From contig NZ_BHZC01000001.1 in the NCBI RefSeq assembly GCF_003865135.1, positions 558,001 through 622,000 of the forward strand: DNA of 64,000 nt, given 5' to 3'. Below are positions 9,301 to 16,343 of the stretch, in pieces. This DNA comes from Streptomyces chrestomyceticus JCM 4735. GTDB taxonomy: Bacteria > Actinomycetota > Actinomycetes > Streptomycetales > Streptomycetaceae. The translations under genes were made by a program, and so were the position numbers. Numbering within the stretch: position 1 is the first letter of the stretch; every line of letters starts with the position of its first letter. The notes under the pieces are model-generated. The model was given only the letters and a program-made list of their open reading frames with translations, searched no databases and was not told the DNA's origin.

Positions 9301-9890
9301 CCGAGGGGCGCCTCGGCGAGATCGTCGCCCTCCTGGAGGAGCGGGGCTTCACGGTCACGGCGGAGCAGGACAGCCTCCTCGAAGGCACCGACCGGCACTC
9401 CCTGTACGCGGTCCGCGCCGGGTACGCCGACGACCCGCGCCCCGTCGTCGCCGACGCCCGCACCCAGGCGCCCGTGGACGGCGTGGTGCTGCGGGACTGG
9501 CTGGCCGAGCGGCTGCCCGCGCACCTCGTACCGGGTGCGGTGGTCACGCTCGACGCCTTCCCGCTGACCCGCAACGGGAAGATCGACCGTGCGGCGCTGC
9601 CGGAGCCCGCCGAGCGGGACCGGGCGTCCGCGGAGCTGGTGGCGCCCCGCAACCGTACGGAGGAGGTGCTGGCCGAGGTGTGGCAGGAGGCGCTACGGCT
9701 GGACCGGGTGAGCGTGGAGGACGACTTCTTCCGCCTCGGCGGGGACTCGATCCGGGCGATCCAGGTGCAGGTGGCGGCCGGCAGCCGGGGGCTGGAGATC
9801 CAGCTGCGGGACATCTTCAGCTGCGCCACGATCCGGGAACTGGCCGAAGCCGAGGGCACGGTCCTCACGGAGAACGCGCCGGCGCGGTAG
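6300..9890 (+). CDS. Single-module NRPS: partial C, A (Glu code), FkbM-like MT, PCP
   Basis: Up to 1196 residues from a GTG at 6300. Order: C-terminal half of a condensation domain (about 15-330; a PALCADA-type segment replaced by RASALLSD, no HHxxxDG); adenylation domain with TSGSTG (about 475), YGPTE (about 615) and RTGDR; a methyltransferase-like insert (about 780-1040) with DVGANIGMFS; A10 Asn-Gly-Lys with Lys1094; and a carrier domain with LGGDS, Ser1150. There is no thioesterase. My alignment to GrsA gives the specificity residues DAKDLGVVDK, the published code for glutamate. The insert sits between A8 and A10, where N-methyltransferases interrupt other A domains, but its SAM motif is of FkbM type. 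The missing first third of the C domain suggests loss of condensation activity. Only this module is present, so it must act with carriers elsewhere or be a relic. Confidence 0.88.
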   Translation: MHVRAGPGLGHARVGQELVLRASALLSDSAGLRLLLGELATAYQGGTLDDDPDRLQFLDVSEWLLEQADEAAARPAPAAPGTVVERLSLPFSDGGPAQAPHVFRAELGRAATEALHRRAAIQGVPVRSLALAAWALALASRNENGAGADDAAFPLGLHVDGRSAPGTGTVAGALDSRLAVSIPLPLPAAPKELLDVLQRQVSQAVEAAAYAGPAGDEEFAAGFAASEPDTVREWAGLPVASLTVDGPAPVSPLHLSAEIGPEAIRLALHHDPGHYGGEAVRRLLDGTVAILHTLPAAFEDDRALHICGEQEAALLARWSRGGTLTEDAPGTLVEAFDAAFAAADATAPAVVSADGTVSFAELDRAASAVAAALVGAGVAAEEPVAVPAGRSWRTVAALIGVLRAGAVYVPLDTAAPTARQVSLLRAVAARRLVAPDGHGVPDGLAGEFDILTPPSAEAPAPAALPKVRPDDAAYIVFTSGSTGAPRPVVVEHRAVAHLLRALKETVHADAGPGLRIAVNAPLTFDASVKQLIQLAAGHTLCLVPDEIRHHGGELLAHLAEQRVDVFDCTPSHLRAVLAATAGTGAALPATVLIGGEAVDPSLWDTLAALDGVRAVNVYGPTECTVDATAAEITEGTRPTIGRPLPGNDVLVLDADLRPVPPGVAGELCVAGPQLARGYLGDPETTGRRFVTAEALPDGARRVYRTGDRVRYLADGTLAYLGRTDDQVKVRGFRVEPGEIQAVLGTHPGVAQAVVVARENADGTSLTGYARPVADAVPGLDPDRVAGVNPHETRYLYDEIFLQRTYLRGGVTLRENAVVVDVGANIGMFSLFVHQLCPSASLYAFEPLAPVYEHLRTNTGRFGVRAKTFPYGLGAADGELSFTYYPGYSMMSGVSAYSDADSEVEVIKRYLANERGQGLEDSGRLLDRADELLADRFRGEELRARVRRFSDLADEEHLTRVDLLKIDVQRAELDVLRGIDARHWGLVQQVVMEVHDGTGSATEGRLGEIVALLEERGFTVTAEQDSLLEGTDRHSLYAVRAGYADDPRPVVADARTQAPVDGVVLRDWLAERLPAHLVPGAVVTLDAFPLTRNGKIDRAALPEPAERDRASAELVAPRNRTEEVLAEVWQEALRLDRVSVEDDFFRLGGDSIRAIQVQVAAGSRGLEIQLRDIFSCATIRELAEAEGTVLTENAPAR

Positions 9891-10121
9891 CCGGGCGGCG
9901 CGGTGCGGCCGGTGGGGACGCGTCCCCACCGGCCGTTCGCCGTGCTCCCGTCCTGCGGACGCAGAGCGCCGGGCGGTGACGGAGCGGCACGACATCGTGG
10001 CGGCCTCCACGGTCGTCGCGCGGGCTGCGACGTCACCACCCGGCTGTACCGGCCCGGTGTGCGGTGTCACGGGGGTTGCACACCGGCCGGTGTCCGGGCC
10101 CGCCGTACGGCGGGCGGCGGG

Positions 10122-11651
10122 TCACGCGGGCACGCTCTCCCCCTGCGGCTCCGCAGCGGCCCGGTGGTCGGGCTGCGCCTTCTTGGCACCGGGAATGAGG
10201 AGGAAGGCTATGACGGCACCCAGCAGGGCGGTCGCCGCGCACACGGCCATGGACAGGGTCATGCCGTGGGCGAAGGCGCGGTGGGCGGCGTCGAGGAGCG
10301 AGCCGCCCTGCCCGGCGGGCATGCCCTGCACCGCGTCGGCCGCCTCCCCCAGGGAGTGGCGCATCCCGGCCGGGACCGTACCCGGCAGCGCGTTCCCGTA
10401 CGCGAGGGCCAGCACGCTGCCGATGACGGCGACACCGAACGCCGAACCGAGTTCCTGCACCGTGTCGTTCATGGCGGACAGCCGTCCCGAACTCTCCGGG
10501 GGCCCGGCGCTCATGAGGACGTCGTTGACCGGGGCCACGGCCAGGCCCATGCCGGCGCCGAGCAGCACCAGCCCCACGGCGGTGGGCGGGTACCCGGCGC
10601 CGGGGGCGAAGAAGGCCAGTACGGCCAGGCCCGCGGCCATGGTGGCCAGGCCGAGCGCGATGGTGATCCGGGCGCCGATCGCCTTGGCGACAACCGGGGA
10701 CAGCGGCGAGGAGACGACGATGGCGGCGGCGAGCGGCACGGTGGCCAGCCCCGCCGACATCGGCGAGAAGTCCAGCACCAGCTGGAGCTGCTGGGTGACC
10801 ACGAAGGCCCCGCCGAGCAGGGAGAACATCAGGAAGGCCATGGTGCCGCCGGCCCCGAGGAACTGCCGGGAGAACATCAGCCGCAGGTCGAGCATGGGCT
10901 CCTTGGCGGTCGCCTGGCGCAGGAAGAAGAGCGCCAGCACCACCAGTCCGCCGAGGAGCGGGATGAGCACGGCGCCCGAACCCCAGCCGCGCGTCGGCGC
11001 GGAGATCACCCCGAAGAGGACGCCGCCCATGCCGACCGTGGAGAGCACGGTGCCTGGCAGGTCGGCCCGGCGCGCCACGGGATCCTTGGACTCCGGCACG
11101 ATCCAGGCGACGCCGATGAGCGCCAGCACCACGACGGGGACGTTGAGGACGAAGACGGCGCCCCACCAGAAGTGTTCCAGCAGCACGCCGCCGAGCAGCG
11201 GGCCGAGCACCATGCCCAGTGCGGTGACCGCGCCCCAGCGTCCGATGGCGGAGCCGCGCTCCTCGGCGGAGAAGACGTGGACCAGGATCGACAGGGTGCC
11301 CGGCATGAAGAACGAGCCGCCGACGCCCATCAGTCCGCGGGCGGCGACGACCTGCCACGGCTCCTGCGCGAAGGCGCCGAGCGCGGAGGCTATGCCGAAG
11401 ACGGCCAGGCCCACCAGCAGCATCTTCTTGCGCCCGAAGCGGTCCGAGAAGCTGCCGGCGGTGAGCAGGACACCGGCCAGCACCAGGGTGTACGCGTCCA
11501 CGAACCACTGGAGTTCCTCGGTCCCGGCCCCCAGTTCACGGCTCATCGTCGGCAGCGCGACGTTGAGCACCGTGGTGTCGATCGACACCACGAACACGGC
11601 CAGGCACAGCACCGCCAGAATCGCCCAGCGGCGTGGATGTCCCTGTTCCAT
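10122..11651 (-). CDS. DHA2-family multidrug MFS exporter
   Basis: A 509-residue drug:H+ antiporter of the 14-TM EmrB/QacA type. Seen: N-terminal TM1 with VVSIDTTVLNVALP (motif D1), motif A after TM2 (GSFSDRFGRKKMLLVG), antiporter motif C in TM5 (ALGMVLGPLLGGVL), and a long series of hydrophobic segments ending in a hydrophilic tail. The ATG at 11651 follows GGAGGGGAA. It is divergent from a TetR-type regulator whose intergenic palindrome lies between the two starts. This is the usual layout of a ligand-induced efflux pump and its local repressor. The substrate is unknown; the neighbouring NRPS product is a possibility only. Confidence 0.93.
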   Translation of the reverse strand: MEQGHPRRWAILAVLCLAVFVVSIDTTVLNVALPTMSRELGAGTEELQWFVDAYTLVLAGVLLTAGSFSDRFGRKKMLLVGLAVFGIASALGAFAQEPWQVVAARGLMGVGGSFFMPGTLSILVHVFSAEERGSAIGRWGAVTALGMVLGPLLGGVLLEHFWWGAVFVLNVPVVVLALIGVAWIVPESKDPVARRADLPGTVLSTVGMGGVLFGVISAPTRGWGSGAVLIPLLGGLVVLALFFLRQATAKEPMLDLRLMFSRQFLGAGGTMAFLMFSLLGGAFVVTQQLQLVLDFSPMSAGLATVPLAAAIVVSSPLSPVVAKAIGARITIALGLATMAAGLAVLAFFAPGAGYPPTAVGLVLLGAGMGLAVAPVNDVLMSAGPPESSGRLSAMNDTVQELGSAFGVAVIGSVLALAYGNALPGTVPAGMRHSLGEAADAVQGMPAGQGGSLLDAAHRAFAHGMTLSMAVCAATALLGAVIAFLLIPGAKKAQPDHRAAAEPQGESVPA

Positions 11652-11688
11652 TTCCCCTCCGGTTCCCCTCCGGTACGCCGTTCGAGCG

Positions 11689-11725
11689 CTAGTACAGCGT
11701 ACGACTCTCGGGCACTGTACTCTAG
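11689..11725. promoter_or_regulatory. Operator between exporter and TetR regulator
   Basis: The 132-base gap between the divergent starts holds the inverted repeat AGTACAG-N17-CTGTACT (11691-11697 and 11715-11721), flanked on both sides by CTAG. A smaller GTAC-AGC-GTAC lies inside. It is the only strong dyad in the gap and is well placed for binding by the TetR-type protein encoded from 11784, repressing both genes. Confidence 0.7.
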
Positions 11726-11783
11726 ATCGCACGCCGGCACCACCAGCACACGCAACGCACAACCCGGCCCCGATGGAGGCGCA

Positions 11784-12497
11784 GTGACGGACGGCAAGCA
11801 CAAGGTGAGCGCGGCCTGGCTGGAGGACAAGCCGCCCCGCAGACAGCAGCCGCTCTCCCGGGAGCAGATCGTCCGCGGCGCGGTGGAGTACCTGGAGCAG
11901 CACGGGCTGGAAGAGCTGAGCATGCGCAAGCTCGCCGCCCACCTCGGCACCGCGGCGACGTCGCTGTACTGGCACGTGGTCACCAAGGACCAGCTGTTCG
12001 ACCTCGTACTCGACGAGATCTTCGGCGAGGTGTGCCTCCCCGAGGAGGACGGCGAGCCGCTGGAGGACCTCCGCCGGGTCATGCACCAGGTGCGGCGGGT
12101 ACTGAGCCGCTACCCGGAGGCCGCGCGCCTGGCCGCGAGCCGCCCGACGCTGGGTCCCCGCGCGCTCCGCGTGGTCGAGTACACCCTCGGCGCGCTGCTG
12201 CGATCGGGATACCCCGAAGAATCCATCGCGCACGCCTACAACCTGATCGCCGACTACACCATCGGCGGCGTACTGGTCGAACTCTCCCGCAAGCGGCTCA
12301 CCGGACCCGGAGCCCCTCCCGGGGAATCCTCCGAGGACGCCGACACCATGCGTTCGTTCGTGGAATCGCTGCCGGGCGAGAAATTCCCGAACTTCGTCCG
12401 GCTCAGCGGTCTGCTCGTCACGGCCAACGACGAGGAGAGCTTCGCATTCGGACTGGACCGGCTGCTGGCGGGAATCAGCAACGATCTGGAGAAGTGA
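11784..12497 (+). CDS. TetR-family regulator of the adjacent exporter
   Basis: A 237-residue repressor starting at GTG 11784, preceded by GGAGG at 11774. The N-terminal helix-turn-helix (about residues 20-75) is clear: SREQIVRGAVEYLEQHG, then MRKLAAHLGTAATSLYWHVVTKDQL, typical of the TetR/ActII group with a TetR_C ligand domain behind it. Upstream readings in the same frame are only the antisense of the exporter. Divergent placement and the AGTACAG palindrome argue that it represses the pump and itself until a drug binds. Confidence 0.92.
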   Translation: MTDGKHKVSAAWLEDKPPRRQQPLSREQIVRGAVEYLEQHGLEELSMRKLAAHLGTAATSLYWHVVTKDQLFDLVLDEIFGEVCLPEEDGEPLEDLRRVMHQVRRVLSRYPEAARLAASRPTLGPRALRVVEYTLGALLRSGYPEESIAHAYNLIADYTIGGVLVELSRKRLTGPGAPPGESSEDADTMRSFVESLPGEKFPNFVRLSGLLVTANDEESFAFGLDRLLAGISNDLEK

Positions 12498-12508
12498 CCA
12501 CCGCGGCA

Positions 12509-12537
12509 TATTGGCCTTTCACCGGGAAAGGCCAATA
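12509..12537. terminator. Hairpin terminator
   Basis: A perfect 12-bp stem (TATTGGCCTTTC and its complement) with a five-base loop ACCGG follows 11 bases after the TetR stop. It has no clear T-tract, as is common in Streptomyces. It separates the plus-strand regulator from the convergent aldolase and may serve both. Confidence 0.75.
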
Positions 12538-12635
12538 CACCCGGCACACCGCGACCGGCACACCGGCCCCGCCGGAGAATTCCGGCGGGCGTGACCGGTG
12601 CGGTGATCACCTCAGGGCGACGCCGGTCGCCCCGA

Positions 12636-13658
12636 TCACCCCTGGGCGACCCCAGCCGTCCGCCGCAGCGCCGCACCGATGTCTGCACGGGACACGTCCC
12701 GGTGGGTGACGAACCGTACGCAGCCGTCCATCGACGACGCCAGCACCCCCGCCGCCCGCAGCCGCGTCAGCCACGACTGGAGATCGTCCACCTCTGCCAG
12801 CACGATGTTGGTCTGCGGCCCCCGCACCCGCAGACCGAGTTCCGCCAGGCCGTCGGCCAGTTCACGGGCCGCCTCGTGATCCTCGTTCAGCCGGTCCAGC
12901 CGACCCAGCGCCACCAGCCCCGCCGCCGCCAGGACACCCCCCTGACGTACACCCCCGCCGAGCATCTTGCGCACCCGCCGCGCCTCGTCGACGAAGCCCT
13001 GCGGGCCCGCGACCACCGAACCGACCGGCGCACCGAGCCCCTTGCTCAGACACGCCTGCACACTGTCCACGCCGGCCGTCAGCTCCGCCGGCTTCACACC
13101 GAGGGCCGCGGCGGCGTTCCAGATGCGCGCACCGTCCAAGTGCACCTTCAGCCCGGCGGCGTTGGCCGCCTCGACGAGCCGCGCATGCTCGGCCGGTGCC
13201 GTGACGGCACCCCCCGCCGCGTTGTGAGTGTTCTCCAGGCACAGCAACGGCGTACGCAGCCGGTAGTACGGCCCCTGGGCACCCGCCGCCGTCACGGCCT
13301 CCGGCGACGGCTGCCCCGGCCCCGCGTCCCACGCCAACGGCTCCGGCATCCCCCCGGCGAGCCACGCCGCGGTGCCCAGTTCATTGTCCAGCACATGCGC
13401 CGCGCGGGGCACCAGAAATCGGTCCCCCCGCTGCAGGTGCAGCATCAGCGCAATGGTGTTGCCCATACACCCGGTAGGCACCCACAGAGCCGCCTCCGTA
13501 CCGAGAAGCTGAGCCGCCCGTTCCTCCAGTTCCCGCATCGTGGGATCACCGTCGAGAACATCGTCACCCACTTCCGCGGAGGCCATTGCGGCCCGCATTT
13601 CGGCGTCGGGCTTGGTGACCGTGTCAGATCGCAGATCGATGGCCTGAGTAGCATTCAT
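12636..13658 (-). CDS. Low-specificity L-threonine aldolase
   Basis: A 340-residue PLP enzyme of the beta-eliminating lyase/threonine aldolase family, splitting L-threonine or L-allo-threonine to glycine and acetaldehyde. Seen: N-terminal IDLRSDTVTKP and GDDVLDGDPT, the ENTHN motif, HLDGARIWNAA, and the PLP-binding lysine in CLSKGLGAPVGS. The ATG at 13658 gives a standard family N-terminus; readings further upstream enter an unrelated decayed segment. The length is normal for the family. It stands alone and converges on the TetR gene with a shared hairpin. Confidence 0.93.
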   Translation of the reverse strand: MNATQAIDLRSDTVTKPDAEMRAAMASAEVGDDVLDGDPTMRELEERAAQLLGTEAALWVPTGCMGNTIALMLHLQRGDRFLVPRAAHVLDNELGTAAWLAGGMPEPLAWDAGPGQPSPEAVTAAGAQGPYYRLRTPLLCLENTHNAAGGAVTAPAEHARLVEAANAAGLKVHLDGARIWNAAAALGVKPAELTAGVDSVQACLSKGLGAPVGSVVAGPQGFVDEARRVRKMLGGGVRQGGVLAAAGLVALGRLDRLNEDHEAARELADGLAELGLRVRGPQTNIVLAEVDDLQSWLTRLRAAGVLASSMDGCVRFVTHRDVSRADIGAALRRTAGVAQG

Positions 13659-13859
13659 GGCAGCAACCAAACACACATCCGCCAAGCCCGCGGAGACTTT
13701 TGACCAATTCTTCGAAACATTGTGACCGACATCTCCGCGCACACCACCGGGAAGGCCCCGGACCCGCCCCCCTATCCGGAACGGACGACTCGGCATTCCG
13801 TGACTCCCACCGCATTCCGGAGCCGCACCGAGCACTCGACCATCCCTTCGCCCTCGCGC

Positions 13860-14165
13860 CGACGGCAGCGGTGCGTGCGCGCTTGTACGTCCTCCCCAAG
13901 CGCTCCGGGGTGTACGGCTCGAACGTCCGGGTCGTCTGGCCGTCCAGGGTTCGGCGGCCGCTGATCTGGTACTGGATCTCGTCGGCGTCCAGCGTGCGAC
14001 GGTACGTCCGCCGCCCCCCGGCTGCAGTCGCACGGTTCCCAGGCGGAAGCCGGCGCCGCTGTACAGCCAGGTCAGGCCGGGCTCCTGCGCAGCGGTGAGG
14101 ACCTGGAGACGTTCTTCCTCCGCGTGGACCTGTCGGAACAGGCGCAGTTCGTCCACGGGAGCGAC
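13860..14165 (-). pseudogene. Frameshifted fragment, possibly cupin-like
   Basis: The minus strand has two protein-like stretches in different frames. One contains PVDELRLFRQVHAEEERLQ and AGFRLGTVRLQPGGG. The next contains TYRRTLDADEIQYQISG and TFEPYTPERLG. Joined by a frameshift near 14025 they read as one beta-rich protein. The DEIQYQISG stretch resembles a cupin metal-site strand, but I cannot name the family. Its upstream end stops close to the IS5 element at 14206, so insertion may have broken the gene. Confidence is low because the match rests on short motifs. Confidence 0.35.
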
Positions 14166-14205
14166 GGTGATGTCGTGCCGTTGCGGTGGTAGAAGGGCTG
14201 CCGGT

Positions 14206-15217
14206 TAGGCCGTTTCTGATGGCTCTTGTCGGGTGGGGTGGATCAGGTTGTGGGCCGGGCAGGCGTCGGACATGGTGCGGCGACATGAACTGACCGACGC
14301 GCAGTGGCGGGTGATTGAGCCGTTGCTGCCGGCCAACGGCCGGCCTGGTGGGCAGTGGGCCGATCACCGCATGGTGGTGAACGGGGTGCTGTTTCCGGGC
14401 GCGTACCGGGGTGCCCTGGCCGGACCTGCCGGAGCGGTACGGGCCCTGGCAGACCGTTTACGAACGGCATCGCCGCTGGTCGGCGGACGGCACCTGGCAG
14501 CGGATCCTGGCCGGGCTGCAGATCGGGGCCGATGCCGGCGATCCCGACGGCGCCCTGGCCCGCGAACTGGCGCGGGAGTGGGCGGTGAACATCGACTCCA
14601 CTTCCTGCCGGGCCCACCCGCACGCGGCCGGGGCCCGGCACCGGCCGCCGCGGGACTTTCCCGAAAAGGGGGGCGGGACGCGTGTGGAGGCCGATGGACG
14701 GGAGGCGCTGGGACGCTCACGGGGCGGGCCGACCACCAAGGTCGGTCCACCTGCCGGCCGATGACCGGGCCCGCCCGCTGACCTGGCTCACTTCGCCGGG
14801 CCGGCGGGGCGACAGTCCCATGCTCCGGCCGGTGCTGGAGTCGCTGCGCATTCGCCGTCGCGGGCCCGGCCGGCCACGCCGTCGCCCGGACCGGGTGCGC
14901 GGCGACAAGGCGTATTCCAGCCGCGACAACCGCGCCTACCTGCGCCGCCGGGGCATCAAGGCGACCATCGCAGAGCCGGACGACCAGCGGGCCCACCGCC
15001 GCAACCGTGGCCGGGCCGGCGGCCGTCCACCCGCTTTCAACAAGGTCCAGTACCGGCGGCGCAGCGCGGTCGAGCGCTGCGTCAGCAAGTGGAAGCAGTT
15101 CCGGGCGGTGGCCAGCCGCTACGACAAGCGCGACTACATCTTCAACGGCACCCTCACCGTCACCGCGATCGTCATCTGGCTCCGCGACACCGTCCAAGAG
15201 CCATCAGAAACGGCCTA
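14206..15217 (+). mobile_element. IS5-family insertion sequence
   Basis: The two ends form a 23-bp perfect inverted repeat beginning TAGGCCGTTTCTG (14206-14228 and 15195-15217), including a flanking TA that is probably the target duplication. The element is about 1.0 kb, as usual for the IS427-like group. Its transposase is frameshifted twice, so the copy is not self-mobile. Its right end directly touches the next element. Confidence 0.9.
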
Positions 15218-15218
15218 G
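14273..15218 (+). pseudogene. IS5-family transposase, two frameshifts
   Basis: Three overlapping frames together make a full DDE transposase. The first has RRHELTDAQWRVIEPLLP, the second [21 protein letters not shown] and [10 protein letters not shown], and the third GDKAYSSRDNRAYLRRRGI to YDKRDYIFNGT. The first break (about 14394) behaves as one extra C: restoring it gives the expected FRARTGVPW. The second (about 14745) is a tandem duplication of GGTC. After removing these four bases the frame runs on as [13 protein letters not shown]. Two independent lesions make sequencing error an unlikely sole explanation. Confidence 0.88.
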
Positions 15219-16340
15219 TGACCTGAGTCGGAGATTCGTCGTTGGTTGGGTATGAGTCGTCCGGGTCCGAAGATTGCGCCGTTGTCGGTCACTGATGCCC
15301 AGCGGGCTGTGCTGGAAGGCTGGGTGCGTCGGCGTACGACGGCTCAGGCGCTGGCTCAGCGGTCGCGGATCGTGCTGGAGTGTGCCGAGGGGCGCTCGAT
15401 CCTGGAAGTGTCGCGCCGGCTGCGGATCGCCCCGGACACGGTCCGCACCTGGCGGCGCCGTTTTCTGGAGCGCGGGCTGGACGGCTTGTGCGACGAGCCG
15501 CGGCCGGGTGTCCCGCGCAAAATCACCGACGCGGATGTCGAGCGGGTGATCGTCAAGACGCTGGAGGAGAGGCCGAAGAACGCCACCCACTGGTCGACGA
15601 GGTCGATGGCGGCGGCCACGGGCATGTCGCAGTCGGCCGTTTCGCGGATCTGGCGGGCGTTCGCCCTGGCCCCGCACCGCACGCAGACGTTCAAGCTGTC
15701 CACCGATCCGTTGTTCATCGACAAGGTCCGCGATGTAGTGGGGCTCTACCTCGATCCGCCGGAGAAGGCCCTGGTGCTGTGTGTGGACGAGAAGTCGCAG
15801 ATCCAGGCGCTGGACCGGTCCCAGCCGGTCCTGCCGATGATGCCCGGGGTGCCCGAGCGGCGCAGTCACGACTATGTCCGGGCCGGCACCACGACGTTGT
15901 TCGCCGCCCTGGAGGTGGCGAGCGGGAAGGTCTTCGGCTCGCTGCACCGCCGGCACCGGGCCGTGGAGTTCAAGAAGTTCCTGGCCAGGCTGGACAAGGA
16001 GGTCCCGGCCGGCCTCGGCGTGCATCTGATCCTCGACAACTACGCGACGCACAAGACGCCCGCGGTCAAGACGTGGCTGCTGGCGCACCCGCGCTTCCAC
16101 CTGCACTTCACCCCCACCAGCGCGTCCTGGCTCAACCTGGTCGAGCGCTGGTTCGCCGAACTGACACAGAAGAAGCTCAAGCGCGGCGTCCACCGCTCCG
16201 TCCAGGCCCTCGAACGCGACATCCGGGCCTGGCTGGCCGACTGGAACGAGCACCCACGCCCCTTCCTCTGGACCAAATCCGCCGACGAGATCCTCGACAA
16301 AGTCGCCGCCTACTGCCACCGGATCTCTGACTCAGGTCAC
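15218..16340 (+). mobile_element. IS630-family insertion sequence A
   Basis: The ends are GTGACCTGAGTC and its complement, with about 20 bp of inverted repeat and two mismatches. A TA dinucleotide lies on each side (15216-15217 and 16341-16342), the target duplication expected for IS630/Tc1 elements. The left TA is also the end of the IS5 element. The single transposase gene is intact, so this copy may be active. Confidence 0.9.
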
Positions 16341-16343
16341 TAG
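15252..16343 (+). CDS. IS630-family transposase
   Basis: A 363-residue transposase from the ATG at 15252 (a TTG six bases earlier is possible). The N-terminal helix-turn-helix domain (about 1-110) has RSRIVLECAEGRSILEVSRR and TWRRRFLERGLDGL. A second winged-helix part follows, then the DDE catalytic core with LCVDEK, LILDNYATH and NLVERWFAELT (Asp, Asp, Glu). The stop codon TAG is not inside the element: T and A are the target duplication and G is the first base of the next element. The reading frame therefore ends only because the target is TA followed by G or A. Confidence 0.92.
   Translation: MSRPGPKIAPLSVTDAQRAVLEGWVRRRTTAQALAQRSRIVLECAEGRSILEVSRRLRIAPDTVRTWRRRFLERGLDGLCDEPRPGVPRKITDADVERVIVKTLEERPKNATHWSTRSMAAATGMSQSAVSRIWRAFALAPHRTQTFKLSTDPLFIDKVRDVVGLYLDPPEKALVLCVDEKSQIQALDRSQPVLPMMPGVPERRSHDYVRAGTTTLFAALEVASGKVFGSLHRRHRAVEFKKFLARLDKEVPAGLGVHLILDNYATHKTPAVKTWLLAHPRFHLHFTPTSASWLNLVERWFAELTQKKLKRGVHRSVQALERDIRAWLADWNEHPRPFLWTKSADEILDKVAAYCHRISDSGH

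Noticed and set aside
6681..9524. Very long open frame antisense to the NRPS
   Set aside because: Codon-position GC bias and clear NRPS motifs support the plus strand. The antisense frame is Gly/Arg/Val-rich shadow sequence.
9903..11783. Open frame on the plus strand running into the TetR gene
   Set aside because: This part is only the complement of the MFS exporter. The regulator proper starts at GTG 11784.
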